DNA of 8,051 bases from Clostridium sp. UBA6758 (GTDB taxonomy: Bacteria; Bacillota; Clostridia; Clostridiales; Clostridiaceae), in NCBI GenBank assembly GCA_002453475.1, contig DKGY01000112.1:25722-33772 (forward strand), written 5' to 3'. How positions within the stretch are numbered: the stretch's first letter is position 1; every line of letters begins with the position of its first letter. The notes under the pieces are model-generated. The model saw only the letters and a list, made by a program, of their open reading frames with translations. It had not been told where the DNA came from and did no database searches. The position numbers and the translations under genes are program-made. This document shows positions 1-6,317 of the stretch, in pieces.

Positions 1-532
1 TCATTATATAATCTTTTATATAATGCTTTAAATTATTATCTAACCCTGTAAAAGGCTCATCAAGCAAAAGTACCTTAGGGTCTATAGCTAAAGCTCTCAT
101 TAATGCTATTAACTGTTGCTGTCCCCCAGAAAGTTGATGGGGGTATTTTTTTATATGTTCACTCATGTTAAAAAACTCAACAAGAAATTTAACCTTATCA
201 TCAATATATTTCCTTGGAAACTTCCTCATTTTTAATCCAAACTCTACATTTTCTCTTACAGTCATATGTGGGAAAAGTTGATTTCCTTGATGTACCATTA
301 CTACATTTCTTTTTTCCATAGGTAAATAGTTAATAATCTTCCCATCTACTATAAGTTCTCCCTTATTAGGTAATATAGCTCCTGTAATAGTCTTAAAAAT
401 TGTAGTCTTCCCTGCTCCACTAGGACCTAATATAGAGAAAAACTCTCCATCTTCAATAGTTAAATTAATATTTTTCAGGATTTCCTTATTACCAATAGAA
501 AAATATATGTTTTTAAGCTCTATCTTACTCAT
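1..532 (-). CDS. ABC transporter ATP-binding protein, YnjD-like (partial, 3' end outside window)
   Basis: Cytoplasmic ATPase that would power the importer encoded by the two permease genes just upstream. I translated 177 codons without a stop before the window edge, so the C-terminal part is missing. Visible motifs in order: Walker A GPSGAGKT (residues 36-43), Q-loop region HQGNQLFPHMT (81-91), signature LSGGQQQ (134-140), Walker B VLLLDEP (154-160) and D-loop GLD (163-165). The switch histidine lies beyond the edge. The residue after the signature QQQ is Leu where most importers have Arg. The ATG starts 3 nt after the permease stop; a GGGG/TAGG-rich stretch in the end of that gene serves as ribosome site. 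It is the last visible gene of the six-gene operon. ABC ATPase identity is certain; YnjD-type follows from the adjacent binding protein rather than from this sequence alone. Confidence 0.95.
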   Translation of the reverse strand, partial: MSKIELKNIYFSIGNKEILKNINLTIEDGEFFSILGPSGAGKTTIFKTITGAILPNKGELIVDGKIINYLPMEKRNVVMVHQGNQLFPHMTVRENVEFGLKMRKFPRKYIDDKVKFLVEFFNMSEHIKKYPHQLSGGQQQLIALMRALAIDPKVLLLDEPFTGLDNNLKHYIKDYIM

Positions 533-535
533 ATC

Positions 536-1327
536 CTACCCCATCTCCCTATATTTATCATTACTGTACTTCTTTCCTATAAATGAAGTCATTATCATTA
601 CTATTACTCCATAGAGTATATACATTAATGTATATACCGAAGCTATATTTCTGTTAGAATTTCCTATATACGGAGTCATAATCATAGAAAAATTAACATG
701 GCTATTATCTCCAATAAACATATTTACAAAATACTGGGAATAGGATATAATAAATGCCATGAAAAAACTTGATGCATAACCTTGAGCATATAGTGGTATA
801 TTCACATATTTAAAAGCTTTCCAGAAAGATGCACCTAGTCCTCGAGCTGTAAGCTCATCTTCAATACCCCAAACAGTATAATAGGAATATATTAATTTAA
901 ATGCATAGGGTAAGGAAAAATAAATATGTAATACTAAAACAGCAATACTACAAGAAGAAAAATAATTTAGAAATAATTTATGACTTCCTAAACATATACT
1001 TATTACTGGTAATAACATAGGTAAATAAAAAATGCTTTCCAGTGTAACTTTATACTTTATATGGGTAGTTATAAAAAATCTTGCAGCCATTATACTTAAA
1101 ATTAAAGAAATTAATGCTACCTCTATAGAAAAGATAATAGACTTTATTCCAATATACACATCTCCTGATGTAAAAAAGTATTTAAAACCATCTAGTGTAA
1201 AAGTATTTGGTAAAATATCCGTTGCTTTCCAATTTTTAAAAAAGGCCCAAACCATCATAGATATTATAGGAAGTACTAAAAATACAAGTATAGAAAATAT
1301 TAATACACTTTTAATCCACCTTCTCAC
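536..1327 (-). CDS. ABC transporter permease, YnjC C-terminal-half-like
   Basis: Inner-membrane permease subunit of the importer, 263 aa, with about six hydrophobic segments, the first at residues 7-29 after a basic start (MRRWIK). The cytoplasmic EAA loop that docks on the ATPase is seen at about residues 156-179: E-D-E-L-T-A-R-G-L-G-A followed nine or so residues later by N-I-P-L. It starts with GTG, and the G is shared with the TAG stop of the preceding permease gene (TAGTG). A clear GGAGG lies 7 nt upstream, so the GTG start is well supported. In E. coli the equivalent protein YnjC is, as I recall, one polypeptide of about 510 aa with two permease halves; here the halves are separate genes. 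The substrate cannot be deduced. Confidence 0.9.
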   Translation of the reverse strand: MRRWIKSVLIFSILVFLVLPIISMMVWAFFKNWKATDILPNTFTLDGFKYFFTSGDVYIGIKSIIFSIEVALISLILSIMAARFFITTHIKYKVTLESIFYLPMLLPVISICLGSHKLFLNYFSSCSIAVLVLHIYFSLPYAFKLIYSYYTVWGIEDELTARGLGASFWKAFKYVNIPLYAQGYASSFFMAFIISYSQYFVNMFIGDNSHVNFSMIMTPYIGNSNRNIASVYTLMYILYGVIVMIMTSFIGKKYSNDKYREMG

Positions 1328-2193
1328 TATCTTACCTCCTCTTGTCCATTATCCCTTATCATTTTATAATAAAGCACACATAATATTAAAGATATTATGA
1401 TCATTATCATATTTATAGCCATTCCATATATTCTATTGGATAAATCTGCATTTAAGTAGGTTTTATAAGCATAAACCCCTATAGAAATTGGGTTTGATGG
1501 TCCTAGATAGTAAAAACCTTCATAAGTAAACATATTAAAATTAAATATTACTAGAAATGAAGTAAATATAGCTCTCTTAGCTAAAGGTAAAAGAATTTTT
1601 ATTATATACTGAAATCTCGTACATCCTAAGTTCTGTGCTATAAACCTATGATTTTTATTTACTTTCATAAAAATAGGAGCAACACTAAATGCTATGAAAG
1701 GCATACCTTTAAAAATATTTAAAAGTATTACTGCTATTCCCTTAGAATTAAAAATTAAATTTATATTTATATTAGAAAATCCTAATAATGATATTATGTG
1801 AAATAGTAAACCCTTATCACTATAAGTTGTATATATAAGAACTGCTGCTGCCACATAGGAGAGTAGTATTGGTAATCTATATAAAACATTTATAAATTTA
1901 TTCTTTGATTTTGATATGTAATATCCTAGGTAACTTCCTAAAACTGTAGCAATTACTGAAGATACTAAGGATATTTTAAAACTATAATATAAACTATTTA
2001 AAAAAATAGAATCTGAAAATAACTCTTTATAATATTTAAATGTAAAATTATTAAAGGAAAGCTCAGGAATATATCCTAAGCTTTCCATAAAGGTATTGAT
2101 AATAACAAACATAGTAATTACAACTATCACAGATAAAGATGGAATAATCATTAATCCACCTATAACCTTTCTTCTCTGCTTATTATTTATCAA
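1327..2193 (-). CDS. ABC transporter permease, YnjC N-terminal-half-like
   Basis: Second membrane permease of the importer, 288 aa. It has a basic N-terminus (NKQRRK), a first membrane segment at about residues 12-33 and several more, the last near 257-277. An EAA-like loop lies at about residues 182-204 (F-I-A-Q-N-L-G-C ... I-L-L-P-L). The start is TTG, 11 nt inside the 3' end of the binding-protein gene. An in-frame TGA lies three codons upstream and no ATG or GTG is available between, so the only alternative is the internal Met15, which would cut into the first membrane segment. A GGAGG sits about 12 nt before the TTG, slightly far. The weak start and long spacing may lower its translation relative to the binding protein (inference). 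It pairs with the next permease as a heterodimer. Confidence 0.9.
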   Translation of the reverse strand: MINNKQRRKVIGGLMIIPSLSVIVVITMFVIINTFMESLGYIPELSFNNFTFKYYKELFSDSIFLNSLYYSFKISLVSSVIATVLGSYLGYYISKSKNKFINVLYRLPILLSYVAAAVLIYTTYSDKGLLFHIISLLGFSNININLIFNSKGIAVILLNIFKGMPFIAFSVAPIFMKVNKNHRFIAQNLGCTRFQYIIKILLPLAKRAIFTSFLVIFNFNMFTYEGFYYLGPSNPISIGVYAYKTYLNADLSNRIYGMAINMIMIIISLILCVLYYKMIRDNGQEEVR

Positions 2194-3391
2194 AAAGAAT
2201 CACGTCCTCCCATACCTTTTCTATAATTACTACTAAGTCTGATCTTAATTCTGCTTGTTGATGCTTTGAGAGTTCTTCATAGCTTAGAATTGTATGCTCA
2301 TACTCTTTATCTGGAGTAAGCTTCTCATCAAGTTCCTTCTGTTGTTTCTCACTTAACTTATTATATTCAATAGATGGTAGATCTGCCCATCCCCTTAAGT
2401 CTGCTTTAGATATCTGCATTTCAGCTGATAAGGCAGCATTAATTACCTTTAATGCTCCTTCTACATTAGATGCATTAGCTGCTATGGCTAAATAATGTGT
2501 ATTAAATGGAGTTCCCTTATCCCATACAAATGATTTAGTAGACACAGGCCAACTTTTATCCATTACTTTACTTAAAGCTTTATTAGCATTGTAATCCATA
2601 GCAATATCAACTTCACCATCTTGATATAATCCATCTAGTTGAGCAGAATCTGTAGGGTAAACCTCCCCTTTTTTCCATAGATAAGGCTCAATCCCTTCAA
2701 GGTATTCTAATGCAGGTGTCATAGCTTCTTTAACTGCATCATAATCTGCTGGTAAATCTTTCAGTTTATCATAACCAATAATATCATAAAGTACTGTTCT
2801 AACAAAGGCTGATCCAGTAAAATCGCTAGCCTGAGGATATGTAAATCTACCAGGATTCTTTATTACATACTCTTTCAACTTTTCTGCATTAGTTGGTGGT
2901 ATATCTATCTTATCACTATTATAATTCAATACAAATTGGGCAGTTCCCCAAGGTGCTTCATATCCTTCTGTATGATATCCAAAATCCTTATTTGCAGCAT
3001 CGCCATCTAAATCTACATATTTTTTTACATTATCTAATTTATCTAAAAAAGGTCCATATAAAAGCTCATTTTCCTTAGCATAATGAAAATTTTCACCATT
3101 TATCCAAACAATATCAATAGGCCCTTTTTCTGTAGAACTTTTTTCATTAGTAAGTTTTAGTAAAATTTCATCAATATTCATAGGAACACGATTTAAAGTA
3201 ATATTGTAATTCTCTTTTACATAGGCCGCTAATTCCTTATCGATCCAAGTGTTAACTCTTTCATCTCCACCCCAGCCATATAAGTTTACCTCTTCAGATT
3301 CATCAGTTTTCTTACCACAGGCTACAAGTCCAAAAACAAGTATTACGGAAAGAATTGCCAAAAATATTGATTTTAATTTCTTATTTTTCAT
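2183..3391 (-). CDS. ABC transporter substrate-binding lipoprotein, YnjB-like
   Basis: Extracytoplasmic solute-binding protein, 402 aa, anchored in the membrane by lipid. The signal peptide has a Lys-rich start (MKNKKLKS), a hydrophobic core and lipobox L-V-A-C with Cys25 as lipidation site. The mature protein opens with N-L-Y-G-W-G-G-D, then W-I-N-G-E-N-F, A-P-W-G-T-A-Q-F-V and N-P-G-R-F-T-Y-P-Q near the middle. From memory these blocks are characteristic of the E. coli YnjB family (COG4134), whose ligand is not known. An optimal GGAGG lies before the ATG, itself 11 nt inside the preceding CDP-alcohol phosphatidyltransferase gene. It is followed by two permeases and an ATPase, giving a complete importer. 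General binding-protein features make thiamine or iron alternatives conceivable, but the YnjB blocks argue against these. Confidence 0.93.
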   Translation of the reverse strand: MKNKKLKSIFLAILSVILVFGLVACGKKTDESEEVNLYGWGGDERVNTWIDKELAAYVKENYNITLNRVPMNIDEILLKLTNEKSSTEKGPIDIVWINGENFHYAKENELLYGPFLDKLDNVKKYVDLDGDAANKDFGYHTEGYEAPWGTAQFVLNYNSDKIDIPPTNAEKLKEYVIKNPGRFTYPQASDFTGSAFVRTVLYDIIGYDKLKDLPADYDAVKEAMTPALEYLEGIEPYLWKKGEVYPTDSAQLDGLYQDGEVDIAMDYNANKALSKVMDKSWPVSTKSFVWDKGTPFNTHYLAIAANASNVEGALKVINAALSAEMQISKADLRGWADLPSIEYNKLSEKQQKELDEKLTPDKEYEHTILSYEELSKHQQAELRSDLVVIIEKVWEDVILFDK

Positions 3392-3980
3392 TGTTACCTC
3401 CTAATACTTTAATTGCCATATATAGTCTTTGTACCGCTGTATATAAAATTAACATGGCATAAATAAATGCTAACATTTTCATATGCGAATAAAAGATTAT
3501 CATAAAGGTAAACATTATAAACCCTTCAGTTCTTTCCATTAATCCAGCTTGATAATGAAAGCTTTTAATACCTGTATTTTTCAAGAGCATTCCACTAGTC
3601 AAAAACACAGTCATAGATAGAATTATAGTGCAAGCTAATATCATTAAGGTAAAGGTTGCCTCATTACATGCTATAGCAAAGGATATTATATATGAAATTT
3701 CAACTAATCTATCAAGCCATACATCTAATAATGTACCTACTTCTGAAACCTTATCGCCTTGTCTTGCCATAGAACCATCTACAGCATCTAAAAACCCAGA
3801 AATCCATAATAAAATTATTGATAGAATAAACTTACCAAAGGAAAATGAAACAGCTCCTACGATTCCAACCATAGCAGCAATAATAGTTATATGTGTTGGC
3901 ATGAAACCTATTTCAAGAAAACTTCTGCCGATTTTATCAAATATTCTATCAAAATATTTTCTTCCCCTTGTATCTAACAT
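3381..3980 (-). CDS. CDP-alcohol phosphatidyltransferase family membrane protein, YnjF-like
   Basis: Integral membrane enzyme, 199 aa, of the family that transfers a phospho-alcohol group from a CDP-linked donor to an alcohol. The complete signature D-x2-D-G-x2-A-R-x8-G-x3-D-x3-D is present: Asp65, Asp68, Gly69, Ala72, Arg73, Gly82, Asp86 and Asp90, so all four metal and catalytic aspartates are intact and activity is likely. Hydrophobic segments follow at about 92-107, 110-130 and 152-185. It is not recognisably PgsA or PssA by its surroundings; its place inside an ABC transporter operon matches E. coli ynjF. The start overlaps the stop of the preceding gene (TAATG) and its 3' end overlaps the binding-protein start, implying translational coupling. 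Donor and acceptor alcohol are unknown. Confidence 0.9.
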   Translation of the reverse strand: MLDTRGRKYFDRIFDKIGRSFLEIGFMPTHITIIAAMVGIVGAVSFSFGKFILSIILLWISGFLDAVDGSMARQGDKVSEVGTLLDVWLDRLVEISYIISFAIACNEATFTLMILACTIILSMTVFLTSGMLLKNTGIKSFHYQAGLMERTEGFIMFTFMIIFYSHMKMLAFIYAMLILYTAVQRLYMAIKVLGGNNEK

Positions 3981-4765
3981 TATCTATCTTTCCTCTTACT
4001 CTTCCTTACAGAATTATACCTATTCTTCCAAGATCCATTAGCCTTTGTTTCCCATAATAATTCTAATATATGATATGCTTCAAAGCTATTTTCTCTAAAA
4101 GTATCTACACAAGAACCACAGTATGTCACTATTTCTTTAGATGGTGCCTGTTTTGCACGAATTTTAAATAGCTTTTGACCCTTTTCTGGATCTAAAGTCA
4201 TAATCATATCTTTTTTCCCACAACAAATTGTTTTATCTCTATTATTAGGAAACTCTAATATATCTACTCCTAGTTTATTTAATATATTTCTTGCAGCAAC
4301 AGTATTCTCTAAATGACCTCTTATTGGACAAGGATCATGTAAGGATAATTTTCTTTCTCTATATATATTATATTTATTTCTTGGGATTACCTCATCTAAA
4401 ACTGTCCATGCTGATATTATTTCACAATTGCTATTTTCAGCCAAAGTATTTTGGCAATTAGGACATAAAGTATAAATTTTCTTTACTCCATTTTTCTCAA
4501 AAGCCTTATTTAAAAACTGTTTTCTTTTCTCATAAAGTTTTCCCCCATCTATATGAAGTGACGGTTTTCCACAGCACATAGTACTTAATTTTAAATCAGG
4601 TAGCTGTGTTTTTAAAAGTTCATAGGTTTTCATTACTATTTCTTCTCCCATAGATAAAATAGCACACCCTGGCCAAAATACATTTTCTCCTGGTGAAAGC
4701 TCTATAAATAGTGAACTAAAACTAAGAAGTTGATGAGTTTTTATACTTATTTTTCCCTTAACCAT
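3980..4765 (-). CDS. Double CCG-domain (cysteine-rich, HdrB/GlpC-type) iron-sulfur protein
   Basis: Soluble 261-aa protein with two complete CCG cysteine motifs: Cys34, Cys64-Cys65, Cys101 and Cys104 (C-x29-CC-x35-CxxC), then Cys146, Cys181-Cys182, Cys216 and Cys219 (C-x34-CC-x33-CxxC). This is the architecture of the cysteine-rich domain of heterodisulfide reductase subunit B, GlpC and LutA-type proteins, which bind iron-sulfur clusters and handle thiol or electron transfer. No ferredoxin CxxCxxC repeat is present, so an external electron donor is implied. It is the first gene of the operon, directly before the CDP-alcohol phosphatidyltransferase. The ATG is the only usable start before Cys34, since an in-frame TAG lies five codons upstream. 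Its purine-rich AGAGG directly abuts the ATG, an unusually short spacing. Family is clear; reaction is unknown. Confidence 0.88.
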   Translation of the reverse strand: MVKGKISIKTHQLLSFSSLFIELSPGENVFWPGCAILSMGEEIVMKTYELLKTQLPDLKLSTMCCGKPSLHIDGGKLYEKRKQFLNKAFEKNGVKKIYTLCPNCQNTLAENSNCEIISAWTVLDEVIPRNKYNIYRERKLSLHDPCPIRGHLENTVAARNILNKLGVDILEFPNNRDKTICCGKKDMIMTLDPEKGQKLFKIRAKQAPSKEIVTYCGSCVDTFRENSFEAYHILELLWETKANGSWKNRYNSVRKSKRKDR

Positions 4766-4805
4766 CCTCTTATAACACTACCTTTCTAAGCATAAAAATA
4801 AGAGG
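4766..4805 (-). promoter_or_regulatory. Inverted repeat in the leader, covering the ribosome site of the Fe-S gene
   Basis: The mRNA leader contains CCUCUUAU (4798-4805) and, 24 nt later, its perfect complement AUAAGAGG (4766-4773), which ends immediately before the start codon of the Fe-S protein gene. The hairpin would pair the only purine-rich ribosome-binding stretch next to the ATG. It could therefore reduce initiation of the first cistron. Eight base pairs with a long loop is a modest structure, so a chance match is possible. Confidence 0.4.
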
Positions 4806-4849
4806 TACTATTCCCCCCTATTTCATATCCTTTTATTTTAACAAAAAAA

Positions 4850-4878
4850 AGTATAGCTTTAATAATAATAATTGTCAA
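4850..4878 (-). promoter_or_regulatory. Sigma-A promoter of the Fe-S/ABC transporter operon
   Basis: On the minus strand a perfect TTGACA (4873-4878) is followed after exactly 17 nt by TATACT (4850-4855), one mismatch from the consensus. Transcription would begin near 4843 and leave a leader of about 78 nt before the Fe-S gene. No other good promoter is seen between the operon genes, so this one probably serves all six genes. The leader includes a run of six G 31 nt into it that is too far from any start codon to act as a ribosome site. Confidence 0.8.
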
Positions 4879-4929
4879 TAAGTATAGATATCTCTAATAC
4901 ACCTCTTACTTTCAATTTAATTTCTCTAT

Positions 4930-4958
4930 TTGATTTTAATGTATCTATTATATATAAT
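4930..4958 (+). promoter_or_regulatory. Sigma-A promoter of the rhodanese lipoprotein gene
   Basis: TTGATT (4930-4935), 17 nt, then a perfect TATAAT (4953-4958), with the start of transcription expected near 4965. Just at that point lies a small inverted repeat TTGGT (4963-4967) / ACCAA (4975-4979), in a position where a repressor could bind. The promoter is divergent from the operon promoter, with the two -35 boxes about 51 nt apart, so a regulator bound between them could affect both (inference). Confidence 0.72.
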
Positions 4959-5018
4959 AATTTTGGTAATAGAAACCAATATAATAAATATATTATTTTA
5001 ATTACGGGGGGATATAAA

Positions 5019-5474
5019 ATGAAGAAGAAACTTACCCTTCTACTTGTTCTTTGCATAATTATCTCAACTATGCTTATGGGATGTGGTAAATCAAAGGATA
5101 CTTCAAAAGAAGGTGAAGAAAAACAATATCAATATTATACAGCAGAACAATTAAAAACTGCTATTGAAAATAAAGATGATATTTCTTTAGTAGATATACA
5201 ACCTAAAGAAGATTACGATGCACATCATATTGTTGGTACTGTTCCAACTTATGCTTATCCAGCAGATACTGATGAGTTAAGATCTAAAATAGATGTTATC
5301 TTAGATGAAATTAATAAAACAGATAAGCCAATAATCGTTGTTTGCCCAGGTGGCGGCGGTGGTGCTAAAAAAACTATTGATTATTTAACAACTAAAGGTG
5401 TAGATGCTAAGAGAATGTTTATATTAGAAAAAGGCCAAAAAGGTTGGCCATATGATGAGTTATTAGAAAAATAA
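5019..5474 (+). CDS. Rhodanese-domain lipoprotein (possible sulfurtransferase)
   Basis: 151-aa lipoprotein on the outer face of the membrane. The signal peptide begins MKKKLT, with lipobox L-M-G-C and Cys22 as anchor, then a charged linker and one rhodanese domain from about residue 40. Rhodanese features: V-D-I-Q with E-D-Y-D-A-H-H-I-V-G-T (58-74), and the active-site loop starting at Cys109 in VVCPGGGGGAKK, followed by the helix T-I-D-Y-L and the closing G-Q-K-G-W-P. Typical rhodaneses have C-x-x-G-x-R/S; this loop has five glycines in a row after Pro and no Arg, suggesting a roomy or unusual substrate pocket. The ATG at 5019 is chosen because it gives the signal peptide and has GGGGGG 7 nt upstream. 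It is divergent from the Fe-S/ABC operon. E. coli has a multi-domain exported rhodanese, YnjE, at its equivalent locus. Confidence 0.88.
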   Translation: MKKKLTLLLVLCIIISTMLMGCGKSKDTSKEGEEKQYQYYTAEQLKTAIENKDDISLVDIQPKEDYDAHHIVGTVPTYAYPADTDELRSKIDVILDEINKTDKPIIVVCPGGGGGAKKTIDYLTTKGVDAKRMFILEKGQKGWPYDELLEK

Positions 5475-5482
5475 TTTTTATT

Positions 5483-5523
5483 ATAAAATGCAGAGTGAAT
5501 CTTAACTCTGCATTTTATTTTTT
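5483..5523 (+). terminator. Intrinsic terminator after the rhodanese gene
   Basis: Perfect 14-bp stem, 5483-5496 paired with 5505-5518 (core AAAATGCAGAGT/ACTCTGCATTTT), with an 8-nt loop and then a T run (5519-5523). It begins 8 nt after the rhodanese stop. The right arm contains the TAA stop (5515-5517) of the convergent VTT gene, so the hairpin may stop both transcripts, although the tail on the minus side is poorer in U. Confidence 0.85.
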
Positions 5524-6228
5524 ACTTTTCTTTTGTTTCTCATTATATATCTGTTTAAACATAAATACTAATACAGTTATTGCAAAAAGTATTAATAGCA
5601 CTGTTACAATCATTTGAGCTCCACCAGTTAACATACCACCTACATAGGAATAAACAACAGTTGCTGGTAATTGTCCAATTCCTGTAGCTACTATAAATGC
5701 TAAAAATCCCATAGATGTTAGTCCTGCTGCATAGGATATAAAGTCAAAAGATATAAAAGGCAATAATCTACATACTAAAATTGTATGTTTACCATACCTT
5801 TCAAAGAACCCCTCCACACTTGCCATTGCATATTTACTAGTAAGTTTTTCAACGGCATCTCGTCCAAGAATTCTTCCAATATAAAAACACAAAGCTGCTC
5901 CTGCCATAGAACTAGTCCATGATAATAGCGCCCCTTGCCACCATCCAAAAATAGCAGCATTCGCAAAGGTTATTAGAAATGCTGGCAAAGGTGCTGCCAC
6001 TGATTGAAACATCATTAGTAAAAATGAAACTAATACTGCATATATTCCAAAGGATCTTATATATTCAGCTATAGACTCTATACTCATAGAACTAAATAAC
6101 ATAAAAATACCATTCACTTTAGAATTGAAAGTTGGTATAAAAAAATATGCTAAAACTAGTGCTACTATAATAGTAATCATTAAAACTTTTCCTAAATTTC
6201 TTTTTTTGTGTGCGAAATTCTTTTCCAT
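5515..6228 (-). CDS. TVP38/TMEM64 (VTT-domain, YdjX/YdjZ-like) membrane protein
   Basis: 237-aa polytopic membrane protein of the TVP38/TMEM64 branch of the DedA/VTT superfamily (PF09335). A basic N-terminus (HKKRN) precedes a membrane segment at 14-32. The VTT core includes P-L-P-A-F (80-84), N-A-A-I-F-G-W (90-96), the G-R-x-x-G-R (118-123) turn, and the hallmark R-L-L-P-F-I-S-F-D-F (154-163) followed by Y-A-A-G-L-T (166-171). The length matches E. coli YdjX and YdjZ (about 235 aa as I recall), which sit next to the ynj genes. VTT proteins are linked to lipid scrambling or ion-coupled transport, but no precise reaction is established for this branch. The ATG has a strong AAGGAGG 5-6 nt upstream. 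It is convergent with the rhodanese gene. Confidence 0.9.
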   Translation of the reverse strand: MEKNFAHKKRNLGKVLMITIIVALVLAYFFIPTFNSKVNGIFMLFSSMSIESIAEYIRSFGIYAVLVSFLLMMFQSVAAPLPAFLITFANAAIFGWWQGALLSWTSSMAGAALCFYIGRILGRDAVEKLTSKYAMASVEGFFERYGKHTILVCRLLPFISFDFISYAAGLTSMGFLAFIVATGIGQLPATVVYSYVGGMLTGGAQMIVTVLLILFAITVLVFMFKQIYNEKQKKSKK

Positions 6229-6317
6229 AACGTCCTCCTTACTTTACCTATGTATGTTTATCCATAGAAAATCATGTTTACGTATTATCTTTTATGTATC
6301 ATGTAAAAATATCTATG

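Noticed and set aside
1032..1400. 122-codon plus-strand open frame across the junction of the permease genes
   Set aside because: Its hydrophobic content mirrors the antisense permease codons, and it spans a well supported TAGTG gene junction.
1..3391. Assignment of the transporter as a thiamine (ThiBPQ) or ferric iron (Fbp) system
   Set aside because: Overall layout is similar, but the binding protein carries YnjB-type blocks (WINGENF, PWGxAQFV, NPGRFTYP) and the neighbours match the ynj locus; no thiamine riboswitch is seen in the leader.
3628..4041. 137-codon plus-strand open frame opposite the phosphatidyltransferase gene
   Set aside because: It is antisense to a gene with a complete catalytic signature, has no family features and no clear ribosome site.
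4872..5018. A TTG-initiated upstream extension of the rhodanese reading frame
   Set aside because: It would run through the promoter at 4930-4958 and bury the signal peptide inside the protein. The ATG at 5019 has a GGGGGG ribosome site and gives a proper lipoprotein signal.
4766..5018. Riboswitch or T-box in the divergent intergenic region
   Set aside because: The leaders are about 78 and 54 nt, with only small stems and no conserved riboswitch core recognised.
5775..5966. 63-codon minus-strand frame inside the VTT gene
   Set aside because: It lies fully within the VTT core in another frame and carries no recognisable features.
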